The notes: generated by a model from the letters alone, not told the origin. A stretch of DNA of 44,325 nt from Nostocales cyanobacterium LEGE 12452 (GCA_015206945.1 JADEXV010000034.1:1-44325), one strand, 5' to 3'; shown: positions 26,299-34,931, counted from the first letter of the stretch. Translations and numbers: made by a program.

Positions 26299-27321
26299 CT
26301 AGGAAACTTTAATTTCTGCGATCGCTTCTTCTAAGTGTTCCTGAATCACTAGCTCCTCTCGCTCAAGAATTGCTCTTTTAGCTGCATCTTGTGCAACCCT
26401 CACAGCTTGAGCCGCAGAAAAATCTCTCATCTGCTCAATGATCCTTGGCCAGTTGATAGATCCCACTTCAATTGCAGATAGTGTTTCCTTCAGTATAAAT
26501 TCTAGCTCCTGTTCTCCGGGTTTGGGTACTGCGATCAAATCATCAAATCTTCTCCAAAGAGCAGTATCCAAAGATTTATTCAAATTCGTTGCTGCTACTA
26601 AAAGCCCTGAAGAGGGTTGATACTCATCCAAAATTTGAAGAAATGTATTGACTACTCGCTTAATTTCTCCTACTTCTTGAGAGTCTTCTCGTGTCTTAGC
26701 AATTGAGTCACATTCATCAAGAAACAATAAACATGGACTTTTTGAGGCATCCTCAAATACAAGTCTTAAATTGCTCGCAGTTTCGCCTAAAAAAGACGAC
26801 ACCATTGCATCAAACCGAACTTTCAGGAGTGGTAATCCTGTATTCCAAGCTAAACGTTCTGCTCCTAATGTCTTTCCACAGCCAGGAGGCCCATATAGAA
26901 GAATTTTTTGTCTGTAACGCAATCCATGATGAGCAAGCCTATCTCTTGCCGCATACTCGCGTTCAATTCGACAGAAACGTTTTTCAATATTTATTGGCAA
27001 CACCATGTGATGGCGCAAATGATCCCTTGGTATGATAGTTACTAAAGGAAGATTAAATCGCTTACTGGTTGATAATTCAGTTAATGTTTGTAAGTTTTCT
27101 GGTACTGTTCGCGTAGCGTCTCGAAGAGAAGAAGCAGGTTTGCTGATGTTAGTAGGCTTCTCTTTCTGGCTTTTTTTAGTGATATTCTCTAACTGGTCAG
27201 CTAAGAGAGTATGTCCCTTACTGCGTTCTTCCTCAATCACTAGGTATGTAAGCTTATCAATCGCATCTTGATCTGAACTTGCGATCGCTCTAAAAAATCT
27301 CTTGAGAAGCTCTGCTTTCAT
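26299..27321 (-). CDS. ietA: AAA+ ATPase of the protease-linked defence type, IetA-like
   Basis: 340 residues. A helical N-terminal part (1-60) and a linker (about 60-105) precede a classical AAA module: Walker A GPPGCGKT (144-151), Walker B LLFLDE (198-203), sensor-1 Asn246 in VAATN, arginine-finger pair RR (257-258) in ALWRRFDD, then a four-helix lid. There is a FtsH/spastin-like pore loop region (FLGETASNLR). It is first in the operon with the protease 27 bases plus one small gene downstream. In IetAS the ATPase and subtilase together protect against phage; the mechanism is not worked out, with ATPase-controlled proteolysis the obvious idea. The linker at about residues 64-72 is encoded by a dispersed repeat. 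Confidence 0.75.
   Translation of the reverse strand: MKAELLKRFFRAIASSDQDAIDKLTYLVIEEERSKGHTLLADQLENITKKSQKEKPTNISKPASSLRDATRTVPENLQTLTELSTSKRFNLPLVTIIPRDHLRHHMVLPINIEKRFCRIEREYAARDRLAHHGLRYRQKILLYGPPGCGKTLGAERLAWNTGLPLLKVRFDAMVSSFLGETASNLRLVFEDASKSPCLLFLDECDSIAKTREDSQEVGEIKRVVNTFLQILDEYQPSSGLLVAATNLNKSLDTALWRRFDDLIAVPKPGEQELEFILKETLSAIEVGSINWPRIIEQMRDFSAAQAVRVAQDAAKRAILEREELVIQEHLEEAIAEIKVS
27107..27130 (-). repeat. Dispersed TCTC...GAGACGCTACGCGAAC repeat inside the AAA gene
   Basis: On the coding strand this reads TTCTCTTCGAGA followed by CGCTACGCGAAC, a small palindrome (TCTC/GAGA) plus tail. The same layout occurs in non-coding sequence at 30204-30230 (GGAGACGCTGCACGAAC) and, more altered, at 42982-42998. 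Here it is translated in frame as SSLRDATRT in the linker of the AAA protein. Confidence 0.6.
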
Positions 27322-27336
27322 ACTGCCTCTCAGTAT
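27320..27336 (-). promoter_or_regulatory. Start-site hairpin of the AAA gene with the ribosome site in its loop
   Basis: On the minus strand the leader reads ATACTG, AGAGG, CAGTAT, G. The six-base arms pair perfectly; the five-base loop is the ribosome-binding AGAGG, and the last two paired bases are the A and T of the ATG. It could be a translational control device, or chance. Confidence 0.4.
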
Positions 27337-27479
27337 AAATAGTAATTTTGGACTAACTTAGTACTATTGTACTATGAAAGTATAGTGTGTTATAAATCAT
27401 AACGCGATCGGCTGGTTTCTAATTATTATATTAAGTTATATAACAAAAAATCATTCTTCTGCTTAGGAATTTACTATAT

Positions 27480-27755
27480 CTAAACATAAGACATTTCTTT
27501 AAGGTCTATATCATCTTCCCCTTCAATCAATAACAAAGTCATCATATCTCCCTCAACAAACCCTGTTAATCTGAAATAAGACATAGCTTTTAGTTCCTCC
27601 ATAGAAACTTTCTCAGAATAGTATTTAAATATCATTTTAATTGCTTTATCTTTATCTAGATAATACTGATAGCTACTATCCTTTTGCATCAAATGTTCTA
27701 CAATTTTTGTTATTCGGGCTAGAAGTACGTCTCTTTCTTCAGAAACTTCCTGCAT
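27480..27755 (-). CDS. 91-residue protein of unknown function upstream of the AAA gene
   Basis: Starts at an ATG with TTGGGAGG before it, a strong ribosome site, so translation is credible. The product is helical and charged: MQEVSEERDVLLARITKIV, then HLMQKDSSYQYYLDKDKAIK, and an acidic end (IEGEDDIDLKEMSYV). No motif, membrane span or signal peptide is seen. It lies on the same strand as the AAA/protease operon, 158 bases upstream, and after the terminator-flanked transketolase gene. It could be an accessory or regulator of the defence operon, or unrelated; I do not recognise it. Confidence 0.55.
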   Translation of the reverse strand: MQEVSEERDVLLARITKIVEHLMQKDSSYQYYLDKDKAIKMIFKYYSEKVSMEELKAMSYFRLTGFVEGDMMTLLLIEGEDDIDLKEMSYV

Positions 27756-27811
27756 AACTTCCTCCCAATTAGTAACTTATTACTCCAATTATAGCTAATC
27801 TTTCTTTACAT

Positions 27812-27838
27812 AAAAAAGGCGGGCCTTTCAGCCCACCC
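27812..27838 (-). terminator. Rho-independent terminator of tkt
   Basis: On the minus strand GGTGGGC, loop TGAAAG, GCCCGCC (one T-G pair), then TTTTTT. It lies 30 bases past the transketolase stop and ends that transcript. Confidence 0.85.
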
Positions 27839-27867
27839 CACAATATTTTGAGAATATTCTGTTGCTA

Positions 27868-29895
27868 TTAACCCAACAATTGTTTAGCCTTAGCTAACAC
27901 ATTATCAACGCTAAAACCAAACTTCTCTAAACAAACACCGCCTGGAGCCGAAGCACCAAAGCGATCGATACTAACAGTATCGCCTTCAGTACCCACATAT
28001 TTGTGCCAACCGAAACTAGCGCCAGCTTCTACAGATAAACGCTTGGTGACAGCTTTCGGCAGAATCGACTCTTTATAAGCCGCATCCTGTGCTTCAAACA
28101 GTTCCCATGAAGGTAACGAGACAACACGAACTTTCTTGCCTTCAGCTTTGAGTTTTTCGGCTGCGCCGACGGCGAGGCTCAATTCTGAACCAGTGGCAAT
28201 CAGGATGATTTCAGGTGTACCTTCGCTATCCACCACGGTGTATCCACCCTTGGCTACGCCCTCAATGGATGTACCTGCCAAGTTGGGGACGTTTTGACGG
28301 GTGAACGCCAACAGAGACGGAGCGTTTTGCTTCGCTTTCTCGATCGCTACTTTATAAGCGCCAGAGGTTTCGTTACCGTCTGCGGGACGAAACACTAATA
28401 AATTAGGAATGGCTCTCAAGGAAGCTAGAGTTTCAATGGGTTGGTGCGTGGGCCCATCTTCACCTTGTCCAATGGAATCGTGGGTCATCACCCAAATCAC
28501 GCCAGCTTGGGAAAGGGCAGATAAGCGGATGGCAGCACGCATGTAATCTGTGAAGATCAAGAAGGTAGCACCGTAGGGGATTAATCCTGAAGTGTGCAGC
28601 GCTATACCATTACAGATTGCGCCCATAGCATGTTCCCGCACACCAAAGTGGATGTTAGGGTTTTCGTAGTGTCCTTTTTGGAAGTCGCCCTTACCCTTGA
28701 TTTCGGTCAAGTTGGAGTGGGTTAAGTCAGCAGAACCACCAATCAATTCAGGTAAAACCGCCGCCAGTTTGTTGAGGCAGGTTTCTGAATGCTTCCGGGT
28801 GGGCAGTCCTTTGTCTTCGGGGGTGTAGGTGGGTAGTACCTTATCCCAACCATCGGGTAGCTTGCTGCTTATGTAGCGTTCAAATTCAGCCGCTTCTTGG
28901 GCATACTTAGCTTTGTAGTCCGCAAATGTTTTGTTCCATTCGGCTTCGTAGCTTGCACCGCGTTCTACTGCTTTGCGTGTGTGATTGAGGGCTTCTTGTG
29001 GAATATCAAAAGGCTCGTATTCCCAACCCAAATTTTTCCGAGTCAAGGCAATTTCATCTCCACCAAGGGCAGCGCCGTGAACGCCAGCAGTGTTTGCTTT
29101 ATTGGGGGAACCGTAACCAATAATGGTTGTTACTTTGATGAAAGAAGGCTTATCGGTGACAGCTTTAGCCGCTTCAATTGCTTTAGCGATCGCTTCTAAA
29201 TCGGTATTGCCATCTTCGACGTGTTGAACGTGCCAACCGTAAGCTTCAAAGCGCTTGGAAACATCTTCGGTAAATGCCACATCTGTGGAACCGTCGATGG
29301 AAATGTGGTTGTCGTCGTACAGAGCGATGAGTTTGCCTAATCCCAAGTGTCCTGCAAAAGAACAAGCTTCACCAGAAATTCCTTCCATGTTGCAACCGTC
29401 ACCTACAATTACGTAGGTGTAATGGTCAACAATCTTGGTATCGGGTTTGTTAAATTTAGCGGCAAGGTGCGCTTCGGCGATCGCTAAACCGACTCCATTG
29501 GCAATTCCTTGACCTAATGGGCCAGTGGTGACTTCCACGCCTGGGGTCATGAAGTTTTCGGGGTGTCCAGGGGTTTTCGATTCCCATTGACGGAATTGCT
29601 TGATATCTTCAATGCTTACACTGTCGTAGCCTGTCAAGTAAAGCAGGGCGTACTGCAACATCGAGCCATGACCGGCAGATAAGACAAAGCGATCGCGATT
29701 AAACCATTTGGGATTCTTGGGATTAAACTTCAAAAAGCGATCCCAGAGGACAAAAGCCATCGGAGCCGCACCCATTGGTAGTCCTGGGTGTCCCGATTTT
29801 GCTTTTTCTACGGCATCAATAGCCAAGAAGCGGATCGAGTTAATAGCCAGTTCTTCGACGGACAATTCTTTGGCGGATTGGGTTGCAACAGTCAT
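27868..29895 (-). CDS. tkt: Transketolase
   Basis: 675 residues, normal length. Transketolase moves two-carbon ketol units between sugar phosphates in the Calvin cycle and the pentose phosphate pathway, with thiamine diphosphate and Mg. Visible signatures: [20 protein letters not shown] near the N-terminus with a catalytic His, [13 protein letters not shown] (the ThDP/Mg motif), [15 protein letters not shown] (the middle-domain motif), and [11 protein letters not shown]. The ATG has AAGAG before it. The acpP-fabF-tkt order, all on the same strand, is a conserved cyanobacterial cluster; here 371 bases separate it from fabF, so a separate promoter is likely. It ends at a strong terminator. Confidence 0.96.
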   Translation of the reverse strand: MTVATQSAKELSVEELAINSIRFLAIDAVEKAKSGHPGLPMGAAPMAFVLWDRFLKFNPKNPKWFNRDRFVLSAGHGSMLQYALLYLTGYDSVSIEDIKQFRQWESKTPGHPENFMTPGVEVTTGPLGQGIANGVGLAIAEAHLAAKFNKPDTKIVDHYTYVIVGDGCNMEGISGEACSFAGHLGLGKLIALYDDNHISIDGSTDVAFTEDVSKRFEAYGWHVQHVEDGNTDLEAIAKAIEAAKAVTDKPSFIKVTTIIGYGSPNKANTAGVHGAALGGDEIALTRKNLGWEYEPFDIPQEALNHTRKAVERGASYEAEWNKTFADYKAKYAQEAAEFERYISSKLPDGWDKVLPTYTPEDKGLPTRKHSETCLNKLAAVLPELIGGSADLTHSNLTEIKGKGDFQKGHYENPNIHFGVREHAMGAICNGIALHTSGLIPYGATFLIFTDYMRAAIRLSALSQAGVIWVMTHDSIGQGEDGPTHQPIETLASLRAIPNLLVFRPADGNETSGAYKVAIEKAKQNAPSLLAFTRQNVPNLAGTSIEGVAKGGYTVVDSEGTPEIILIATGSELSLAVGAAEKLKAEGKKVRVVSLPSWELFEAQDAAYKESILPKAVTKRLSVEAGASFGWHKYVGTEGDTVSIDRFGASAPGGVCLEKFGFSVDNVLAKAKQLLG

Positions 29896-30266
29896 AATCT
29901 CTTGTTTTTAACGACGGGTTAGCACTCTTCGTAGCTTCTTTTGCTGGGGTTATTTTAGATTCCCCACAGTATCCTCATCATCCCACTCCCGCTTGTGGAT
30001 GGACAAGCGGGATCTCCTGAGTTTCTGGTGATAAATCAAGCTGATAATTGGGTCATGCTGAACGCTTACTTTATATCGGAATGATATTTCTGATACTTTG
30101 GGCATCCCTTCGACTTCGCTCAGGGCAAGTGGGCATGGGGCATGGGGCATTGGGCAAACGAGCAGAGTCGGATTAAACTATTGAATTCTGAATTCTGCCT
30201 CACTTCTCCTGTCGGAGACGCTGCACGAACGACTACGCTCAGTGACCACCTGCCTCCTGCCTTCTT
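29896..30266. other. 371-base spacer rich in dispersed repeats
   Basis: Holds a heptamer tandem GGGCATG (30131-30151, listed), the CCTTCGACTTCGCTCAGGGC palindrome-like phrase (about 30109-30126), GAATTCTGAATTCTGCCT and the GGAGACGCTGCACGAAC repeat (30204-30230). The promoter of tkt lies near 29900-29990. The open frame across 29950-30150 is translated repeats and is not a gene. Confidence 0.6.
30131..30155 (+). repeat. Short tandem heptamer repeat GGGCATG
   Basis: Three full units (GGGCATG, GGGCATG, GGGCATT) and a partial fourth (GGGC). Such short tandemly repeated heptamers are a known hallmark of heterocystous cyanobacteria. Confidence 0.75.
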
Positions 30267-31517
30267 TTAAACGTATTTCTTAAAGGCCAGTGTGACATTA
30301 TGACCGCCAAACCCAAAAGAATTGGATATTGCTATCTCGACTTTTTGAGCGCGGCTAGAGTTAGGCACGTAATCTAAGTCACACTCTGGATCGGGATTTT
30401 CCAGATTGATTGTCGGTGGAATTTGGTCATTAGCGATCGCTAGTACTGTTGCGACTGCTTCAATACCTCCAGAACCGCCCAATAAATGACCTGTCATCGA
30501 TTTGGTGGAGCTAATTGCCACCTTATAAGCATGTTCTCCCAAGGCTTTTTTGATTGCTGAGGTTTCAGTTGAATCATTAGCTGGGGTACTAGTGCCGTGG
30601 GCATTAATATAGCTAATTTGTTCGGGAGTTATGCCAGCATCTTTAAGAGCCAGTTCGATCGCTCTAGCGGCTCCAAGTCCACCGGGTACGGGGGAGGTGA
30701 TGTGGTAGGCGTCACAGGTCATGCCATAGCCGATCATTTCGGCATAAATGTGAGCGCCGCGACTTAGGGCGTGTTGCAGTTCTTCGAGAATTAAAATTCC
30801 CGCACCTTCACCCAAGACAAATCCGTTGCGATCGCGATCAAAGGGACGGCAAGCATGAGCCGGGTCATCATTGCTAAAAGAGAGTGCTTTGCAGGCGGCA
30901 AACCCAGCTATCGACAATGGTGTGACAGCTGATTCCGTTCCCCCGCAAATCATCGCCTGGGCATATCCCCCTTGAATTAAGCGAAAAGCATCGCCTACAG
31001 CGTTAGAGCCAGCGGCACAAGCAGTTACAGGACAAGAGTTTGGCCCTTTAGCACCCGTATGAATTGCCGTTAATCCTGCGGCCATATTGGCGATCATCAT
31101 CGGGATCATGAATGGACTACAGCGATCGGGGCCACGGTTGAGGTAGATAGTTTGCTGGTCTTCTAATACCTTAATCCCACCAACGCCAGAACCGATCATC
31201 ACACCTACCTGTTCTGCATTCAGGTCATTGATCGCTAACTCCGAGTTAGCTAGAGCCTGTTTTGCTGCCGCAACCCCAAATTGGGAAAATCGATCCATGC
31301 GCTTGGCCTCTTTACGCTCCAAGTAATCATGCGGATCGAAGTTTTTCACCTCACCAGCAATCCGGCAATCATGGCGAGACGCATCAAATAATGTGATGTA
31401 GTCAATGCCATTGCGTCCACTCAATAATCCATTCCAATATTCTGTTGCTGTGTTACCTATAGGTGTAATCGCGCCAACACCAGTTACAACAACGCGTTTA
31501 CGTGTATGATCTGTCAT
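30267..31517 (-). CDS. fabF: 3-oxoacyl-[acyl-carrier-protein] synthase II
   Basis: 416 residues, KAS II. It condenses malonyl-ACP with a growing acyl-ACP in fatty acid elongation. The catalytic triad is complete: Cys167 in VTACAAGS, His307 in NAHGTSTPAND and His344 in KSMTGHLLGGSG. The start ATG begins MTDHTRKRVVVTG. It lies downstream of acpP on the same strand, 236 bases away, with a degenerate repeat block between them. Confidence 0.96.
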   Translation of the reverse strand: MTDHTRKRVVVTGVGAITPIGNTATEYWNGLLSGRNGIDYITLFDASRHDCRIAGEVKNFDPHDYLERKEAKRMDRFSQFGVAAAKQALANSELAINDLNAEQVGVMIGSGVGGIKVLEDQQTIYLNRGPDRCSPFMIPMMIANMAAGLTAIHTGAKGPNSCPVTACAAGSNAVGDAFRLIQGGYAQAMICGGTESAVTPLSIAGFAACKALSFSNDDPAHACRPFDRDRNGFVLGEGAGILILEELQHALSRGAHIYAEMIGYGMTCDAYHITSPVPGGLGAARAIELALKDAGITPEQISYINAHGTSTPANDSTETSAIKKALGEHAYKVAISSTKSMTGHLLGGSGGIEAVATVLAIANDQIPPTINLENPDPECDLDYVPNSSRAQKVEIAISNSFGFGGHNVTLAFKKYV

Positions 31518-31578
31518 GATTCAGTTAAAAATGGCGAAAAAGCAGCAGGCAAAAAATTTGAGGTTAGCGACTAGGTAC

Positions 31579-31705
31579 TTGGTGAGCCAGCGCGGTCTTA
31601 AAGATTTCCTTTACGAGCGACTGGCATCGGATTTGCTGACTTCAAGTGACTGTCATTAACGTCAGCATTAGTGACATTAGCAGCGTCACGCGAAGGGTGG
31701 CTAGA
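31579..31705. repeat. Degenerate copy of a spacer repeat block between acpP and fabF
   Basis: Shares the ordered phrases CAGCGCGGTCTT, GAGCGACTG and AGCGTCAC with the block before clpB (42970-43085), though the parts between differ. A decayed dispersed repeat. Confidence 0.5.
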
Positions 31706-31753
31706 CATTAGAGAAAAATCTCCCCAATCCTAATCCCCAATTCCAATCCCCAG

Positions 31754-32008
31754 TTAAGCTGAGGCGGTAACTTTGTTATTGATGTAATCTACTGCGTCTT
31801 GAACGGATGTAATCTGCTCGGCAGCTTCATCGGGAATTTCGATATCAAATTCTTCTTCCAAGGCCATCACCAACTCAACGGTATCGAGAGAATCTGCTCC
31901 CAGGTCTTCCATAAACTTGGCTTGTGGTGTGACTTTATCTGGGGGATCAACACTCAGTTGTTCGATAACGATTTTCTTGACCTTTTCAAAAAGTTCCGTT
32001 TGGCTCAT
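31754..32008 (-). CDS. acpP: Acyl carrier protein
   Basis: 84 residues, acidic, four-helix ACP. The 4'-phosphopantetheine attachment site is Ser40 in [18 protein letters not shown]. It carries the acyl chain for fatty acid synthesis and for LpxD-type acyltransferases. AGGAC stands before the ATG. First gene in the acpP-fabF-tkt cluster. Confidence 0.96.
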   Translation of the reverse strand: MSQTELFEKVKKIVIEQLSVDPPDKVTPQAKFMEDLGADSLDTVELVMALEEEFDIEIPDEAAEQITSVQDAVDYINNKVTASA

Positions 32009-32430
32009 AAATAAAAGTCCTTAACCACTTGCTACGATCTGCTCTTTAGAGGAGACATTGTTTTGAGCATATACATCTTATCGTCAAGCGCGATCGCCCG
32101 CATACTTCCAAGGGTTTTTCTGCTAGAAAACCTCTCCCATTCCTAAAATAAATAGGGTAAGTTTTCTGGGAACACTTGAGTCGTAGAGCGTGCTACGCCA
32201 TCACTGATTCCGTGTATATGCTTCAGTTTTATAATTATTGCTAAAATTTTTTACAATGTCTCGACCAGTATTTACAGTCTTGCTAGCAGTTAAGAATATG
32301 TAGATGCCGCGACCCTTTAACCTAGACGCTTAAAGGTAGCTAAACGTCAAACATCAGAACTTTAGTGCTAACAAGGGAATGATAAAACAGTTATTGTTTA
32401 GAGCGATCGCTCTAACCCAAACATACTTCT
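32009..32430. other. 422-base spacer between divergent acpP and the HdrB-like gene
   Basis: Contains promoters for both directions, HIP1 sites (about 32088 and 32402) and a weak GGTTTT/AAAACC hairpin near 32113-32132. I see no RNA gene or open frame to call. Confidence 0.4.
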
Positions 32431-33336
32431 ATGCTACCTCAGACACTGAAATACGCTTACTTTCCCGGTTGTGTTGCTCAAGGGGCTTGTCGAGAACTTT
32501 ACCAGTCAACTCAAGCCCTTACCCAAGCACTGGGCATTGAACTAGTTGAACTTAAAAAAGCTGCTTGCTGTGGTTCCGGCACATTTAAGGAAGATTCACA
32601 ACTGCTAGAAGATACAGTCAACGCCAGAAATATTGCCCTAGCAGAAGAATTAAATCTGCCCTTACTGACCCATTGCAGTACTTGTCAAGGTGTTATCGGT
32701 CACGTAAACGAACACCTGAAAGAATGTCAGACTTCTAACCCTGTTTATATTGAACAGGTTAATGGCTTGCTACATAAAGAAGGTTGTTCGCCTTATCGCG
32801 GCAGTACTGACGTTAAACATCTTCTTTACGCCTTAGTAACAGATTACGGTTTAGAGGAAATTACCAAACGTGTCACTCGAAAGTTAACTGGATTAAAATG
32901 TGCGGCTTTTTATGGCTGTTATCTCCTCCGCGCCCAAAAATCTATGCCTTATGATGACCCTTTCCAACCGGAAGCGATGGAAAATATGTTTCGGGCGGTG
33001 GGGGCAACACCAATTTATTACCGGGGGCGGACGCAATGTTGTGGTTGGCCGCTTGCTAGTTATGCCACTACCCAATCTTTTAAGATGGCGGGGATGCATA
33101 TTCAGGACGCTTTAGCATCTGGTGCTGACTGTATAGTTACACCTTGTCCTCTGTGCCACTTAAATTTAGATTCGCGTCAGCCAGAGGTAGAAAAGGTGAT
33201 TGAACAAAAGCTAGGTTTACCAGTGTTGCATTTACCCCAGTTGATTGCTTTGGCACTTGGGGTTAGTCCAAAAGAACTGGGTTTAGACCGTCACATTGTT
33301 TCCACAAAGCCAGTGTTGGAAAAATTAGGATTTTAG
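32431..33336 (+). CDS. HdrB-like iron-sulfur protein with two CCG domains
   Basis: 301 residues of the CoB-CoM heterodisulfide reductase subunit B / succinate dehydrogenase SdhE-like family. It has two cysteine-rich CCG modules: FPGC (Cys14), ACCGSG (Cys46-47) and CSTC (82, 85); then FYGC (Cys163), QCCGWP (203-204) and CPLC (239, 242). In HdrB these bind two unusual [4Fe-4S] clusters. In non-methanogens such subunits pass electrons between quinones, dehydrogenases or disulfides. No other subunit is adjacent, so the partner must be coded elsewhere; a membrane-free succinate or lactate-type oxidoreductase is possible. Cyanobacteria commonly have this gene. Confidence 0.85.
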   Translation: MLPQTLKYAYFPGCVAQGACRELYQSTQALTQALGIELVELKKAACCGSGTFKEDSQLLEDTVNARNIALAEELNLPLLTHCSTCQGVIGHVNEHLKECQTSNPVYIEQVNGLLHKEGCSPYRGSTDVKHLLYALVTDYGLEEITKRVTRKLTGLKCAAFYGCYLLRAQKSMPYDDPFQPEAMENMFRAVGATPIYYRGRTQCCGWPLASYATTQSFKMAGMHIQDALASGADCIVTPCPLCHLNLDSRQPEVEKVIEQKLGLPVLHLPQLIALALGVSPKELGLDRHIVSTKPVLEKLGF

Positions 33337-33346
33337 TTTATGGAGT

Positions 33347-33376
33347 ACAAGGGGCTAAAGTCCTAAAGTCCCTTGT
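33347..33376 (+). terminator. Weak hairpin after the HdrB-like gene
   Basis: ACAAGGG (33347-33353) and CCCTTGT (33370-33376) with a 16-base loop that holds a partial repeat (CTAAAGTC, CTAAAGTC). No T-run. It lies 11 bases past the stop, between convergent genes. Confidence 0.4.
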
Positions 33377-33513
33377 CTGGTTAATTGATTGGACTTTGGA
33401 CAGTAATAATGGTTTTGAAAAAAAAATTTCCAAAATTAACCAACTTACAATATATAAGACTGGTAATTTTGGATAACTTTAATTAAACTCTAATTTTGAG
33501 AATCGCTTTGGTA

Positions 33514-34245
33514 TTAGCTTTCTAAAGTTAACGCTTCTTTTTCGAGGTTTTCATCCATCCAAGAAAACATATCGCCAATTGATTTAACCATATCTTCAAC
33601 TCCTTCACGGAAGAGTTCAACATCTTTCTCAGACTTGGTATAAATTTGAGCCACTTGAATCAATTCGTCTGTATGTTCTGGATCTAAGTGGCAGTGGAGA
33701 TGAAAATATTCGATGGTATGGTCATCAATACCTTTAAATATCTTACGAAGTCCTTCGATATATTTGATGAAAATTCCAGGTAATACTTGCTCAATTGCTG
33801 CAAATCTTCCTAGAGAGCGTACTATAGGTTCATCATCACAAACTTCAAATTTCTTAAAGCGTAATTCCGGAATAAGAAATGCCCCATCATCGGCATTGAT
33901 ATCAATTTTAGGACAATCAATACCTTTCATAAAACGCATAAATAATGCTACATGAGCAAGGTCTGAGTCGAGTTCTCCATGCTCTGTAAATGCATTTTCT
34001 AGCATAATCGTTCTAGCATGGTAACTATCCATTTTGGACGCAACTTTCAGAAAAGCCATATTGAATCTGTTTGAGCCAGGTAGCATTTTTATAGCAAACT
34101 GGCGGATTGCATCTTGTGAAAATTCTCCTTTGGCAAAGCGTTGAACAAAGGGATGTAGAGACAAATCTTGTGCAGTTGTGAGTTCTAACAAAACTTGCTG
34201 TAATTGGTTGGATATCTTGGTATCTAAAGAAAGAATTGCAGTCAT
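33514..34245 (-). CDS. Haem-oxygenase-like di-metal enzyme, CADD/PqqC (iron-containing redox enzyme) family
   Basis: I place the start at the ATG at 34245, giving 243 residues that begin MTAILSLDTKI; the open frame upstream to 34368 overlaps a duplicated non-coding sequence. The all-helical protein has candidate metal ligands E83 and H89 (ENAFTEHGE), E152 (AIEQ) and the HCHLDPEH block with H184-x3-D188-x2-H191. That H-x3-D-x2-H layout matches the CADD-like di-iron oxidases, a family that includes Chlamydia CADD, which makes p-aminobenzoate. I do not know the product here; a pABA or other oxidative role is a hypothesis. The gene is isolated, with a long regulatory-looking upstream region. Confidence 0.72.
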   Translation of the reverse strand: MTAILSLDTKISNQLQQVLLELTTAQDLSLHPFVQRFAKGEFSQDAIRQFAIKMLPGSNRFNMAFLKVASKMDSYHARTIMLENAFTEHGELDSDLAHVALFMRFMKGIDCPKIDINADDGAFLIPELRFKKFEVCDDEPIVRSLGRFAAIEQVLPGIFIKYIEGLRKIFKGIDDHTIEYFHLHCHLDPEHTDELIQVAQIYTKSEKDVELFREGVEDMVKSIGDMFSWMDENLEKEALTLES

Positions 34246-34307
34246 TATTTTAATGGATAAGTGGGTTGTTGTTGATGCTTTATTGTCTAATTTGGCATGA
34301 ATATCTG

Positions 34308-34338
34308 GAAAATTATTCACGCAGCTTGCATAGCAAAA
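34308..34338 (-). repeat. Direct repeat, copy 1, in the leader of the CADD-like gene
   Basis: Pairs with 34431-34461: 26 of 31 bases identical, core TTGCATAG and AAAA. After both copies comes a related CATACC...TTTGCAAATnCTTATT stretch, so the true duplication is about 65-75 bases. The copies are 123 bases apart. Confidence 0.65.
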
Positions 34339-34430
34339 AATCCATACCCTTTGCAAGTATGTTTGCAAATGCTTATTAACAAAGTGAACTCACTTCAGTT
34401 ACTTGATTAACTAATTTGATGCGAATAATT

Positions 34431-34461
34431 GATAATTACTCAGGCAGTTTGCATAGTAAAA
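34431..34461 (-). repeat. Direct repeat, copy 2, upstream of the CADD-like gene
   Basis: See copy 1 at 34308-34338. This copy is followed by CATACCTTTTG and later TTTGCAAATCCTTATT. Confidence 0.65.
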
Positions 34462-34860
34462 TGTGCATACCTTTTGTACCCATATTTCACAAGTTATTTG
34501 CAAATCCTTATTTCGGTTAGGATAAGCTTGAAAATTGACATTATCTTCAAGAATTGAGGCTAAATTTTAACTAGAATGCGTTCAAAAAATTTTTGTTTTT
34601 GGTTAACGGAACTGTATGCACAGTTGTTATGAATAATTTATTACCCTCTTTTTCAAAATAATTCAGTACAAATTCGTACTTTGTCCTAATAAAAATTCTA
34701 GTGTTTTATTTTTTTGTAAGCAAATAAAAAAACATCATTAACTAAATCTTTACTTTTTTCTACAACTTTCTAAAGTTGGTATAAAATTATCAAGCAACTT
34801 TTGTTTGTCAATCTGTCAACAGGAATAAAAACAAAATCTTCTTAAACAAGAATAGAGAAT

Positions 34861-34884
34861 GGGACGTGCCAAGATTCACGCCCC
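34861..34884 (-). terminator. Hairpin downstream of lpxD
   Basis: On the minus strand GGGGCGTG, loop of eight bases, CACGTCCC (one G-T pair), then ATTCTCTATTCTTG. It lies 48 bases past the lpxD stop and may end its transcript. Confidence 0.5.
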
Positions 34885-34931
34885 ACAAGAGTTAATTTGA
34901 ATTTGGTTATGTAATTTAGATAACTTTCAGC

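Larger units (their letters stand above)
34246..34931. other. Long spacer with a duplicated segment upstream of the CADD-like gene
   Basis: 686 bases without a credible gene. 34308-34461 carries the direct duplication described separately. 34600-34830 is plain AT-rich sequence. A hairpin before 34931 is the end of lpxD. Confidence 0.55.

Noticed and set aside
28897..29199. 100-codon frame opposite tkt
   Set aside because: Fully inside and antisense to a well-conserved enzyme; no ribosome site or homologue wording.
29950..30150. Open frame of 66 codons on the minus strand before tkt
   Set aside because: Its sequence (MPHAPCPLALSEVEG and so on) is the translation of the GGGCATG heptamer and the CTTCGCTCAGGG repeat, a frequent artefact in Nostoc spacers.
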